Origin: Clarireedia homoeocarpa | Taxonomy: Eukaryota > Ascomycota > Leotiomycetes > Helotiales > Rutstroemiaceae | Reading direction: 5' to 3' | NCBI GenBank assembly: GCA_001465935.1 | Contig: LNKV01000009.1 | Coordinates: 310,001 to 374,000, forward strand | Length of the DNA: 64,000 nt | Shown: positions 11,873 to 24,074 of the stretch, piece by piece | Layout: each line of letters begins with the position of its first letter | Numbering within the stretch: the stretch's first letter is position 1 | Made by a program: the position numbers and the translations under genes | The notes under the pieces: generated by a model | Seen by the model: the letters and a program-made list of their open reading frames with translations, nothing else | Databases searched by the model: none | Told to the model about the DNA's origin: nothing

Positions 11873-13173
11873 CTAGTTGGCAGATTCCTCCTCCCAAGCA
11901 TCCGAGGAGAATAATCGACTCGCCCATTTTAAGCTCAGGCCGGGAGCGCGGGCTTGGTTATTGTTGTTGTTGTTGTTTCGTCCGTTTCCGTTTCCGTTTC
12001 CGTTTCCATTTCCTTTGGCGTTTCCATTGCCCTTTGTGGCTGCGGTAGCGGTGGCTTTTGTGGCTGCAGCAGAAGAGGATGACGAGGAAGTGGCGGCGGC
12101 GGCGCCGGCAACGTTGACGTTTTCTAGGGAGAGGGTCTGGACGGGGGAGGCTTTGGAGGTGATGGATGCTTTGAGGAGAGCTATTTTGTATGAGTTAGCT
12201 TGGAGCTCCTACTTATGTCATGCGAGAAGAGAGGACATGGACATACCATTCGCAGCAGCAAATTCTTTCGCGGCGGCACCCTCGTTTTGATTAGCGGCAA
12301 TAGCAACGGGGAGATCGACGTTGTTTTGTTGTACTTGAGCGTCGATTCCGGCGAGGGTTTGAGCTGTGGTGATTTGGTTGGCGCTGTTGTTGGTGGCAGC
12401 GACGTCAACTTGCATCACGGGGAAACAACCACCGAAAGGACCTGCGACGGCATTGTTGCGGCAGCGCACGGTGCAGATGTTGCCTGTTGAGGCTAGAGGC
12501 GATGTGATGTTAGTTTCTCGTTTGTGTCAAGGAAGTGGAAGGATGCTTACCACCGTTGCAGGCAAGCTTGTCGGGCATTTGGACGGTGATGTTGAAGTCT
12601 TGGGTTTTGGCTTGGGAGAGACCGTTGACACCAGGGACATTATTAGTTACGCTGAGATTTTGGGAAATGATACCAGCGTTGCCTGGGTGTCGTTAGTTTA
12701 TCGAACGAACTAGATAAATAGAGTTGAAGGACATGTACTTACTGGTCTCGTCGAGGTCACAAGTGTAAGGACCAGCTCCATCAGCGTTGACTTGGTGAAT
12801 CGTTACAGTCAATTTGGTACCGGCCTTGACCATGGTGACCTTATTAGCAGCGAGTGCATTCTCAGTATTTTCTCCGACGTCGATATTTCCACTGAGTTCG
12901 GTACGTCCACATTCGTTGACGATGTTGGCCGTGATTTCCGAGTCGCGGATGATGGTTGTGTCTTGTTGACATGGACTGATTCCGGTACAGTTTCTCGCAA
13001 TGGCATCGTCCACTACCTCTGGTTAGATACAATCTGATGATGAAGCGAGTTAGGACTATACCTTTAAAGCCAACACTGGCTGGAGATCCTGCAATACCTT
13101 GAGCAGCAAGGATTACACCGTGAGCGTGGGCGACGGACAATAATGGCGCGCAGGTGAAAATAGAAGTATACAT
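11873..13173 (-). CDS. Egh16-like secreted virulence-associated protein (GAS/MAS3 family)
   Basis: Member of the Egh16-like family (Pfam PF11327; powdery mildew gEgh16, Magnaporthe GAS1/GAS2/MAS3), secreted proteins expressed in appressoria; the biochemical role is unsettled. Five exons on the minus strand: 13173-13062, 13018-12743, 12682-12551, 12492-12247 and 12180-11873, giving 357 aa. A signal peptide (about residues 1-17, ending in SVAHA) precedes a mature protein beginning His-Gly. Family hallmarks seen: QQDTTIIRDSEI, the IHQVNADGAGPYTCD segment, NVPGVNGLSQAKTQDF, and CTVRCRNNAVAGPFGGC near the end of the domain (about residue 230). The remaining 100 residues are an Ala/Ser/Thr-rich stretch followed by an Asn-Gly and poly-Asn run, without a GPI signal or membrane segment. 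An upstream in-frame start at 13248 would add a hydrophobic stretch but would place the signal peptide internally, so I prefer 13173. Confidence 0.9.
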
Positions 13174-14836
13174 ATTGAAGGATAGGTAAATAGCGTGCGC
13201 TGCACTAGTGAAAGAATGTAATATAAAGAAGAAGAACGGAAGAATCACCGGGATCCTCTTTAAAGGTTGTAAAAGGAAAGATAGAAAAGAACTGTAAACA
13301 CAACTGCGAATGGTGGAATGGATGTACGGACGAGTTGAGAGAAGGAAATCTCTAGGCTTTTAAAAGCTCAATGAGCTAAAATTATTTCCGTCTATCAACT
13401 GCCGTCGACATTATTGCCTCCTTCTCAGAACAATGCGCTTCTCCTACAACATCTGATGCACGTAATTGTGGAGCAAAGATAACCGCTACGCCCTGCCATT
13501 GAGGTTGAGGTATCTGCAGCACATAGCATAGAATAGGAACTAATTCCACGCTTTGAAAACGATTTTAGAAACAAGCCAAAGTCGTCATCTCACGCCCTGT
13601 ACCAGCTATTCGTCGTATCACATTCTTCAGATGGCATTTCGTGGATGCCTGTGCGAACTCGCTTGAGTGTTAACAATAGATACAGGAGCCTCCTGAACGA
13701 CGGACTTGATACAAGAAACTAAGATAGCAATCTCTAATCTGCAGAAAACGAGGTGCGAAGTGAGCTCGAGGAGCATAATCCAAGACTCCAAGACGTCTGA
13801 CCCACTGCCAAGAACTGATGGGACCGTTTTCTCTTCGCAAATGATCAGACCAAACGGTGGCACGAACAGACCGAAATGTCGAAGTTGATACAAGCGCCAA
13901 GAGAAAGTCGAACGAAAGGAGGGAAAATATCGTGGTTTGGTTCTCTGTAGTTTCATCTGGACAGAGTGATGTTTGATCTCGGTGGGGTCAAGACTGGAGG
14001 ATATCTCATTCGGTATAACGTAGCCCTACCGAGGTCAAACAATAACCCGAAGTATCCCCGTCCCAAGAACCATGCCGAAGACCCAAGCGCGCAATGCTCA
14101 TATAGAAAATCCTCTCCGACTATTCTTGCCTCTCGTCCTTACTATCCTTGCACCCATGTGGGCTGCATAGACATACCGGCTTGTGATATCGGACTTTCCA
14201 AACGAGATGCAAGGGGAACCGATGTCGACTAAGTTGTCTTTCAAAGAAGCATAAACGTTTATCGATAAGTTTGTTACGGCCTTTGCTGCAAGTCAATATA
14301 GCATACCTATTCTATATTAATGTGCTGAGCACAGCTGCCCATCTCTCATGCCATATACCTGCGTTATCGTATGACTAGATTGCTGGAAGGATGCTTTTTC
14401 TCCATAATTCCCGCCAGGTCGCTTTCATCGGATAATAATACGAAAGTGGACTGATAAACGAACGTCGGGCCATGATCTCCAGTGCCTAATTGAATGAATG
14501 ACTCCTGAACCCTCTGGCCTGAAACCGTACGAACTTTGGTACACACAACCACAGGCCGGTTATCCGAAAAGTTGTAAGGTAAAAGTAAGTGACTAAAAAG
14601 TTAAGTAATCCATTTAATGGTATCAACCTAAAAGAAACTGTTCGAATGCTGTTGTTACATGAATAATTACAAGAAGTTGCACACACATTTCCTCCCCAGA
14701 CGCCTTACATGCCATGAGCAGAAGCCGACCATCTTAGCCGATACGCCAATTGCTCATGGAGATCCTCAAACGCCTTTCGTCGCTTAGTGCCTTGGTTATC
14801 CTTATGCTTGAATCCCATCAACTCATTTGTCTAGCA
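13174..14836. other. 1.66-kb intergenic region, no gene seen
   Basis: Contains the promoter of the Egh16-like gene (minus strand) and the 3' flank of sas3. Several frames of 60-110 codons exist on both strands, but none has recognisable motifs or a credible splice continuation. Confidence 0.55.
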
Positions 14837-17800
14837 TTAATTTTCTTCCTCCCCTTCAGCATCAATATCCCCGTCTGCACTCAGGGCTTCATTGCTCAGG
14901 TCTGCAACGGGCCCGTCCGCGTCCACATTTTCTTGGCTTCCTTCTTCGGCAGGTGCATCTGTCATTTCTTGGTCACCTTCCGCATCGACCAGTATGCTTT
15001 TGCCTTTTCCGGTCCCCACACCGTTACCTTTACCCTTGCCTAAAAGAAGAGGTTTGCCCATACCCACACCTTTCCGTGAAATATCCCGTTCTCTCCTCGA
15101 CCTAGGTGCCGGAGTGTCGTAGATTGCTGATTCATCTTCCTGATCGTGGTCGAGGCTTGTGCTCTTGTTCTCGTCCTCAATTCCCTCTTCGTCGTTCTCT
15201 TCGTCCCCAAGCAAGACCTCGTTTCCTAGCTTACTTCTTTGCTTCAGTAATCGGGGTGGTAAACCAGGTCCACTGTCCGCATTCCCAAAATCACTCTTCT
15301 TAGTTCCTTTTGGCCACCTACCGGGGCCGCGACCAGTACCTCCACTCTTCCTACGAGTTGCTGAACTACGCGCTTTTGAAGCAGACGCGGAAGACGCACG
15401 ACGAGCCGATACATTTGAAGGACGGCGAGGTTTTGGTCGACTAACTGAGGTGGAAAGTGAACTTCTGGCTCGCGGAGAAGGTCGTGGTATTGGTGGACGG
15501 GGAGCAGTTCGAGTACGAGTGCCTGGTAAAGGAGGATATACCACAAATCGTACAGGTGGTATTGATGCTGCAAGGCCGTAGTAGGACTTTTTAGAGTTAC
15601 TATTGAGCTTTTGTGACATTGCAGACTTCCCAACACTCCCTTCAGAACTAACGGCTCTGACGAGCTCACTCTTTCCAGTAGTCATTTTGCCTAGTGATTC
15701 TGTCATCTCTTCCGTATCTCCATTCGTGGTGCCATTAATAGGAATATCGCGATGACTCGTGGCTGATACACCTTCGATGCTAGGAACCTCGTCTTCGTCG
15801 TCTTCGCGAGGCGCAACAGTATTAAGTGGAGGTGCATGATCGAAAGCGGATGCATTGCCTCTACCCATGACGAATGGTGTCCATACCAAGCCCTTTGGAT
15901 TGAGTTTAGCATATCCCTTCGCCTCATGATGTTTGATGACGTCCTTGTAATACTCTGGCCTCAATTTCATAGCATAAGTACCAGAGACCGGATCGCGAAT
16001 GAGCGTACCCATAGCATCGAGCGCCGAAATGACATCGTCTGGTGTCAAACCCATGTCATCGGAAATAGTCTTAATACTTGGGATACGATCGGAAGGGTTG
16101 AACTTTTGAAGGTAGTAGCAAAGAACCAGCCGCCAATAATTACGATATGAGACCAACCCCATATCCGAAAGTGGCTTCTCTGGAGAGCCAGTCTTTTTCT
16201 CAACTCGGGTAAGAAGATAAGAGAAGTCAATGAGGAGATGGCCATAGCCTTTCCTCTGGTGTATTGGAAGTACAAGAATGCATGAAACATTGTTAAGACT
16301 GCTAGGTCGCTTCTCCTTGGAGAAATATCCCACAAAGTGACAACCCAGCTCATCATATTCCGTCATGACATAGAAGAGAAAAGGCTCGACGTCGTAGTAC
16401 AGAGTTTTTGAGCCGAGAAAGAGCTTGGCAAGAAGACAGAGATTCTGACAGTAGAGTGGATTCTTGCGTCCATCCACCTCAAAAATCATAATCTTTCCAT
16501 CTCGGTAGATCTCATCTCCAGGAGGGTGCTTCCACGGACACTTTGTCTTGTGTCGCCATGCAACTATGTCTGACTCCATGTACTTCAAACAAAACTCGCA
16601 GATAAATAGAGCCTTGTTCCTGCTGTACTCCTCGGGATAGGGAGCAGCATACCATATATCGATCTGGTATTGACCAAAATCGATATATTCTATCTGACTG
16701 GCTGGTCCAGAAACCTTGCGGGCCTTCTTTAACCCTGCTCTCGCCGCAGCTTCAGCAGCGGCTGCTGCCCTTGCCTTCCAGTCTTCTTCTGCTTTTTGGC
16801 GAGCATCATCAAATTGACGTCGATGCTCCGCCTTTGGAAATGTGGCGCTCGTGTCAGCTTCCGCCTCACTCAATATGCCGCCGTATGGTTTCGATTTCAG
16901 CTCATCCATTTCCCTTTCATGAATCGTATAGAAGGGCTGAGAGTAGCTGGAGCTAACAACGGCCGTAGAAGTGGCTGCAGCTCGTGCCTTTGGCACACCA
17001 CGAGCGCGTTTCTTTCGCGGTTTAGGAGTTCGAGAAATGATTTCCTGTAGTAATGTAGGATCGATGCGTATCGAGATCTTAAAAACACCAGTAGACTTTT
17101 CAAGAGTGTTAACATACGTATTCGATGCAGATTTTGGACGAAGTGACCTTGAAGCACGCGGACTTGCAGGCTCATCCGTCTTCTTGCTGCTCTTATTGCC
17201 ATTGGCCAAGGCCTCGTTGTCCTGGCCAGTTGTGGCATTATCGTGTACATCGGGTTCATCTTTTAATCGCCCGTCATCAGAATGCTGTTTTGAGTGATTT
17301 GAAAGACTGTCTTTATCACGAGTTCTTTTTCTAGTCACTGCTGCATCCTCCGCATCAACATCTGCGGTAGGTGTCTTTCGTTTGCGTAATAATCGAGATC
17401 CATCCATAGGGTCATCGGGAGCGATTAATTGTTCGAAGACAGAATGAGAATCAGACTTTATGGTACCACGCCTTGGGGGTAGCAAATCTCCAGGTACTCG
17501 ATCCCTAGAGATTCTTCTCCCAGTAGTCTCAACTGCTTCTTCCTCTTGCGCTTCCACTTCATTTTCAACTTCCTCATCCATATTTGTGTCCTCATTTTGA
17601 TTGCCAGGAACTAGCTCGTGCTCGTGACATTCTGGACAATACCATTTTTCCGCTTCTATTACACAATAATTAGCTGCATTACTCCTGCATGTCGGACCAA
17701 GTACATACCTTCTTCGGATTTGAGCGCGCCCGAGTCTCGCGCGCATTGCCGATGCGCTACAGCCTCGTCAGCCTTGCCGATGATGGATCTTTACTGGGTC

Positions 17801-18501
17801 AACATTACCATTGTCTCCACACATCTCACAAGCCAAATAAAGTTCAAATTCTTCACTAGGATCATTTTCCTCATCTTGTTGACAGAATCTAGAAGCAATT
17901 ATTAGCGATCGGACACTTATAAGGGAGAACAGGAAACTTACATGCAACGATTCGGATTTGCGATTTCCACTCCTTCCTCGTCTTCATCCTCGCCATTAGA
18001 TTCCCATTGTGGTCCTTCAACATCACTAGATTCTTTGGACTCGTCGTCGTCAATACTGGCAGAACTAACCTCGTCCTCTGAGCCTGATTCAGCGTCTTCA
18101 TCGTCTTCGTCTTCTTCCAATCCTGGTTGTATCTTGACAGCTCCAACGCCCTCTGCATCGTCATCATCATCTTCTTCTTCATCCTCATCATTTTCCGATC
18201 TATGTTCCTCTTGATTTTCATGATCATCTTCTTCCATTTGCTCCAACTCATCAGATGCTCCTTCATCGTCATCTGTAATCATTTCTCCCTCGTCCTCTGC
18301 GACCTCCATCTCCTCATCCAACTCAGTTTGTTCTGCCATGATTCCATTTTGTAATTGGGTTTCTGCAGCATGTGCGTGTGCGTTCTCAGCAATGATGTCG
18401 GGCACCAAATCATCATCTTCCTCAAATTCACCGTCATCCTCGGAGGTGACCATGCTTTGTTGTAGCTCTTCCTCCATGAGCCCCGCTGCCGCTGCCGCCA
18501 T
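14837..18501 (-). CDS. sas3: MYST-family histone acetyltransferase Sas3 (NuA3-type)
   Basis: Acetylates histone H3 tails; in yeast it is the catalytic subunit of NuA3 (Mst2 in fission yeast). Nuclear. Four exons: 18501-17942, 17888-17809, 17756-17709 and 17655-14837, giving 1168 aa. Residues 1-180 are extremely Asp/Glu-rich. A PHD-like finger follows (about 184-240): NRCIFCQQD, LACEMCGDNAHRQCA, WYCPECHEHE. It is assembled from four exons; the CGDN/AHRQC junction is restored only by the 52-nt intron 17808-17757. The MYST domain lies at about 555-830, with a C2HC finger (CEFCLKYMES, HKTKCPW), the acetyl-CoA loop QRKGYG (about 696) and the catalytic Glu in SPEKPLS (about 722). The basic and acidic C-terminal 340 residues resemble no named domain. 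Length and the PHD-like module argue for Sas3 rather than Esa1 or Sas2. It shares a 683-bp divergent promoter region with the complex I subunit gene. Confidence 0.93.
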
Positions 18502-19184
18502 GACTTATGTGTTTCTTTTCATGCGTAATGTGACTGATGTGAGCTTGAAGCTGATTATCCGAAATAAAGAGCCTCCAGGCCGTATTTGTTGGAGCGCCTC
18601 CTGGACAAACGCCGACCTCGCGCCCCACTAGCTTGCAGGCGACGCGATGAGTTCGCAGACGAAACTTTGTCGCAGTGTAAGCTTCTGATCGAGTAATGAG
18701 CGTGTAAGGTGTATGAGAATCGTAGAAATCGTGCGCAGCGTTGCGCGTTGAATTGTTGGGGGCGTTGCGGTTTCGCAGTTGTTGGAAGCTGCAATTAATT
18801 GTAGCGAACGCGATGTTTTAATCCGTAATTATCGAAGAACAATTATGAATGCGACAAATGTCAATTCACATGACCTTCCGACGCGTAAATCAATCTTAAA
18901 TTGAATTGATATTCATTCGTGGTGTTGTAATATTGCCTCCTTGCCCATCGATACCCCAAACTCGCCGTTCAGAGTACGCCTGTCGAATCTTAGTCATCAC
19001 TTCACTCCAGCTTTGGTGCAAACCGAGAACCAACGTCGTCAATCAATTCCGGTGAATTGCGAGGTCGGTTCAATTTGGCTGGAACGTCAACAACTACAAC
19101 TACAAGGTGCGAATGTTTTTGCAACTGTTTGATTAATTGTATGTAGCTGACGGAAGGGTGATAGGTTCGATTACGATTGCCACA
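18502..19184. promoter_or_regulatory. Divergent promoter region, sas3 / complex I subunit
   Basis: This 683-bp interval separates the start codons of sas3 (minus) and the NDUFA1-type gene (plus). It must hold both promoters and leaders. No TATA box or specific factor site can be assigned with confidence. Confidence 0.55.
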
Positions 19185-19687
19185 ATGGGAGTTCCATTCG
19201 AGGCTCTTCTTCCCTATGGGATCATGCTTGGGGTTCGTACCTCCACACCTTATCTCCCATTTCTCCGTCCAAAACAAATACTGAGATGTATTGCAGATGT
19301 TCGGCATCACTGGAGCCGGTTTATCCAAGATCAGACATATGCAGAACGGTGGAAAGAGAGCGAGACATTCGGTAGACGCTTGGGACAGAGTGAGTGGTTT
19401 ACGACTTCGATTGTTTGGTTTCAAGACGAGCAGAGTACTAACAGTTTTACAGCAAAGTAATTCCTACGAATAAAAGGAGGCTATTCATCGCTGACCTTCA
19501 ATAGTGATGGACCGTGACAGGAGACTGACAGGATATCTTCGAGGACAAACCGATAACCCCTCAGCACCACTTGGGTTCGAGCTAAACAACCCATGGAGAG
19601 TACGTCTCCCTATACCTGTTATACTCCTCAAATTTAGGGTCTGGTTACTGATAACAGCAATCGCAGCTCGAGAGGAGATACCTTTAA
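19185..19687 (+). CDS. NADH:ubiquinone oxidoreductase 9.5-kDa subunit (NDUFA1/MWFE type)
   Basis: Accessory single-pass membrane subunit of mitochondrial complex I, needed for assembly. I assemble five exons: 19185-19232, 19297-19389, 19453-19456, 19505-19599 and 19658-19687, giving 89 aa, the normal size for the family. The N-terminus MGVPFEALLPYGIML plus MFGITGAGLS forms the membrane segment; KIRHMQNGGKRARHSVDAWDR and RDRRLTGYLRGQTDNP are typical of the fungal protein. Between DAWDR and MDRD the family has Gln-Met, which only a 4-nt exon (CAAA, 19453-19456) flanked by TTTTACAG and GTAATT can supply in frame. The preceding intron has a perfect TACTAAC branch site. The first donor (GTTCGT) is weak. 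The last exon (QSQLERRYL) follows a CTGATAAC branch site and is the least certain part; a different acceptor would change the final nine residues. Confidence 0.85.
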
Positions 19688-22346
19688 GTTTCTTAATTCT
19701 ACTGTGTACATATTTGGCGAAGTCATAGCAAGCAAAAATTACCAATATCACGCTCGAGATTCTTTGTATTCCGATTGCGTATATACAATACAAACCGCTG
19801 TGAGCTGCAGTTCGGGGGTGCATAGACCCGTTACTGTTGGGCACCTTCGTAGTCAATGGAGAGAAATGGTAGATGAAGTAGACAACTTCAATGACATTTG
19901 ATACCAAACGTCCCATCACAGTCATGCAGGCGTCCCTAAGTATGGTAGGCTCAGTGACAAACATGAATTGATTTGTTAAGGTAAAATTCCTTGCGTCAGG
20001 GCAACTTATATTCTATCTGTGTTCACGGGTATTCACAACGCTTTTAGAAAAACACAATCATCATTGCAATTCCGTGGGATCATTACCTATGTTGGAAAAG
20101 ATCAATTCCTTACGATAGCTACAGGAGCAACAGGAGTGTATCACGGGCCCGGCGAGGCGGCATCACGATGAAGAAGATCGTATTGCGCAGATATGAGGTC
20201 GGCCCGAAGTATGCCAGAACTACAAGTACTGTGTTTCGTGTTTCCGAAGTCCCGCTTTGGAGATTACGACTATTCAGCACGATCAAGCCTTGGTGTACAG
20301 AGCTCTTCCTTCCAACAGCGCAACTAATAATCTACGTGTGTGTATTCATGAAGTGGATTCGTTCAGAGGAAGTGCTGTGAGCTTGCTTGAGGTTGGGCAG
20401 TGAGCATTCGGTGGGCTTGGTATGTGCCTGAGATAATTAGTGCTGAAGGAAGGCATTTCGACAACTGATTGCGCAGCCTCACCAGCAGATCCTTCCCGCA
20501 ATCGTGTACTGTATCCGCAGGTCTGCATCCGAGGTCTGGTTCGATTCGACGCCAACACGTGAAAGTCTCTGAGAGCATCTCGATCACGTTCATCTAAACA
20601 CACCAATTGAAAAATTTGCGCACACAGAAGCCAAGCTCTAATCACAACTTTCTCAGCGCCTTCTCCACGGATCCGTACTAGCATCCTAGCATGCTTCTAC
20701 CCTATGAAGCTCCTCTATACCCGCTCAGTAATTGCAAGGCCAATAAACACCAACACCACCAAGTCCAGACCCTACGGCTGCGAATCCACTGCGCCTTGTC
20801 GGGCATCTGACGCAAAGATCCCACGCCCTAACCCAAGCCATGCACTAAATCGCACGATCGAGAGCTCGAAATATCCTACTTGCGCCCTAGCACTCGCCTG
20901 GCCGGCAAACTCCTCTCCCTCTAGACTCAATTGAAAGAAGCAATCAATAACCGAGGCCGGGCGATCGCTTCAACCTTCTCCAAGGCAGTGCATCTGACTA
21001 ACACAACCCGCCCGGAATAATCATGAATTACGAAAAAAAAGGATAAAAAATGCACCATTGCTTCAGCCCTACTCTAGCCCACAACTCTTCCCTTGCACAC
21101 ACCAGCCCAAACATCATCCCGATGTCAATGTACGTAAACATACCTGCGGACCCTCTCCAACTCTAAATGCACTACAACACAACAAAACCCGTATTCGATA
21201 CAATTGACCTCATCCCAAACCGCCAGGACCGAAGAAGATGCGTCATTCTATACAAACCTTGCCTTGGGAATATTGTCTGTGCCGTGCTGATCAGGTACCA
21301 TCCGCACCCAGTCGCAGCAGAAAGTCTTATAGTAGTGGGGATAAGAATAGAAATCTTACAGGCCGCATAACCGAGAATTTCGCTACCCCTCAATTGCGAC
21401 TTGTCCGCCGCAGCAGGGTGCTGATTGAGTACGAACGACAAGTGGGTGGTAGAATTCATAATCCTTTCCCTATATTAAAAATAGAAAATCTTAACATAGA
21501 AAGAGGACGTTTGGTATCAGCAATGAAATATCACTCAGAGAAAATAACGCAATGACCTTCTCATCCGACGTCGAACTGTTCACGAAATCCGATACTAAAA
21601 CTCATTTGAAACAAGACTTGTTTTCAAATATCTGAGCCCTTAAAGGGTTGAAACCAAACTGGGCTGCCTATGTGAGCTCGCTATGCCATCTCCTGGGCTA
21701 TGTAAAGAACAGCGACTATTAATATATATATATACCACCATACCCTCCCCGCCCCCACACCGAGTCCAATCCTATCCATTCCTGTCCCGCTTTCAATTCC
21801 CATTGAATGAAGCTTTGTGATCCTTTCCAACCCCCAACCTTTTCCTTATAATTACAATCTCCTGGCCAATGCGATATCCAAAAAAACACCCTGGGTATTC
21901 CGGCCCGAAGAGACATTCGCTTCTGTGCGATTAAAAAGCTTTCTACAGGAAAGTTGAATCGAAGAATCGAATGATAACAATGGAATGAAATCGATTTTTT
22001 TTCAAAGACTGTATGCGGAATGCATGCATACCTGCTTGCCCCTAACGCCGCCAAGCCGGGCCAGACAATATGAGGTATTTGTACCAAGTCCTTGCCTGCC
22101 TCATGTAACCAATCCGGAACAAAGGAAAATTCAAAGAAACTCGCCTGCCTTGGCTGTGGAATGAGTGCCCAATGTTCGACAAAGGAAAGAAATTGATAGC
22201 AAATATACGCAAGGGAAATGCAATCGGAACAGAGGAAAGTAATGATAGACGCAACATCCTGAAAGTCGGAGATCAATGAAAGAAAGTGCCAAGAAGGCTC
22301 CTCCAAAGGATTCGAGCCCTTTCAAACTGCTCCATTTGTCTGACAA
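19688..22346. other. 2.66-kb convergent intergenic region
   Basis: Lies between the 3' ends of the complex I subunit gene (+) and the velvet gene (-). A minus-strand frame of 195 codons (21719-22306) sits directly 3' of the velvet stop codon; it starts inside that gene's likely 3' UTR and has an erratic composition, so I do not call it. C/A-rich low-complexity DNA runs from about 20700 to 21170. No tRNA or known family is seen. Confidence 0.5.
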
Positions 22347-24074
22347 CTAGTAGTTTCCCATATCAGGAGCTGTAGTGGTTACAGCCGTAGAGATGCTGAT
22401 GCTGCTCCTAGGCGCGTAATTATCCGCAATTTGTTCTGGAAATTCCGACATGCCACCCAGGGATTGCCCTTGCAACGTATCGAAGTCGTCTCTTCGTCCA
22501 TATGTCATGTACTCCGAAGGCATATTACCCCTACCTATCACCGAGGATGGTAATGGAATACTAGTCGCTGGAGCAGCAACGAGCTGCGGTCTAGACTGAT
22601 AGATAACATTCTGGTAGTTGGCAGAATGTCTCTGAGCTTGTGTGGGAGCCGCCACAACAGGAATCGAAGATTGCATCGCTCGTCCGAATTGAGAGTTCGG
22701 TTGCTGTGCATAGAAGGATGGTGGAGAACGCTGACTATGAAGTTCGAAATTTGAATTGTCAGGCTGCGGAGACTCATGTAGGTGGGTGCTTGATAATCTA
22801 TTTGCGAAAAATTGATCCCGAATAGGAGTGGTTACAAGTGTTGGAGAAGGGGCGTAGTTGGAATTGTTGTACTCATAATTTTGTAACTGGGGTTGCTGAG
22901 TGAAGTGTGGATTCGAAAAAGAAGGCCCTTGCATCTCGGTGAACTGTCTCCTTGACCAATCATAGCCATCAAGAGAGTCATTTTGGCCGAAGCCGGGACT
23001 GTGGTGCGATGCCTGTTGTTGGCTAGGATCGGAGCCGATTCCTTGTTGCCTGGTCGGGGGTTCTTCAACGTAGGAGTTGTGTGATGAAGAAGATATTTGA
23101 TTATATTGTCGACCTTGTTGTGTTCTTGAGGATTGATCGAACGTCTCTTGCTGCGATGGTTGCGCAGAATCTGAAGGTTCTTTTTCTTTATACTTGTTGA
23201 TGTCGCGAGACCCAGAGTCACCCTCTTGCTCTTTAGCTTTCTTGATATATTGCCTAGGCTGGTAATCATCGGATGCTGGTCCTCGTTTTCTCAATAATGA
23301 TCGAGGTTCCTTGCGGATCCTTAGCCTGACCCCCTGTTCACCGAACGCTCTTGTCAGTTTAGTAGATTCGTTCATACCCGGAAAAGTCTTCGTGGAATGA
23401 ACCAGGAATGGCTTGGAAGTAACAGTCTTCAAGTGCTGGTACTCTGCTCCACGCAGTTCAAAGAGGTTAAACTGCAGTCGAAAAGTGCCCTCAACCTTGA
23501 CTGACAGATCGCCAAACACAAAGTAGGCGCCATCCTGTTGGGTTTCTGGATCCTTGAGACGATGCAAGGATGACACGATGGTGCCTCCCAGTGAGTTTGC
23601 TGGATTTGGTGAAGTCCCACTGCCAACTCCGGCCTCCGATAATCCCACCAAACTGCATGATACAAAAAAGTATGGGCCTAGGAAACTCTGCGTCAGCAAT
23701 GGAAACGATAGCATTTGGGCAAGGCCTACTTTGAAGGTAGTTCAGGTCGGTATCCGTTGATGAATGAATTTTTAATTGAACAATGGGTGGAGGATCGACG
23801 GGCTTGCGGTCTGCGAGTGAATTAGAGAATGTTAAGTGATTGGAAAGTCTATGCCGCCCACCTTTCTCCTTGCCTACTCCCACTCTCGAAATGAGAGGTT
23901 GTTGCCTGACGATGAGCTCGCATTCACTGCTTCAGAAACACAAGATCAGTTTCTCTTCAAAAGGTATACTAATCGATACGAGTCTATCCAGCCGTGAAGA
24001 AAAACATACCTTAGCACATAGCGAATTCGCGAAAGTTGCGCGTGCGCGAAGTCGTGTGATGATATGGTAGACAT
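22347..24074 (-). CDS. vosA: Velvet-domain developmental regulator, VosA-like
   Basis: Velvet proteins are fungal DNA-binding regulators that pair with one another to control sporulation, spore viability and secondary metabolism. Four exons: 24074-24010, 23926-23862, 23810-23730 and 23677-22347, giving 513 aa. The velvet domain covers about residues 22-190: ECELIVRQQP, KDRKPVDPPPIVQL, YLQSPYFFVSCSL, GGTIVSSLHRLKD, YFVFGDLSVKVEGTFRL, FPGMNESTKLTRAF and EQGVRLRIRKEPRSL. The domain is uninterrupted, unlike VelB, and lacks the PEST-rich C-terminus of VeA; the RIRKEPRSLLRKRGP ending and the FGDLSVK segment fit VosA best, with VelC the alternative. The C-terminal 300 residues are Gln/Ser/Asn/Pro-rich and disordered, with a basic cluster (RQYIKKAKE) that could serve nuclear import. 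The exon 1 start is weakly supported because the N-terminus is not conserved. The exceptionally long 5' intergenic region is noted separately. Confidence 0.88.

Noticed and set aside
21719..22306. 195-codon minus-strand frame next to the velvet stop codon
   Set aside because: It begins within the probable 3' UTR of the velvet gene and has an erratic, Trp/Phe-rich composition without motifs.
22295..22330. Possible tRNA T-arm on the minus strand (GGGCTCGAATCC-like)
   Set aside because: No matching acceptor stem or A-box upstream; it overlaps the velvet gene 3' flank.
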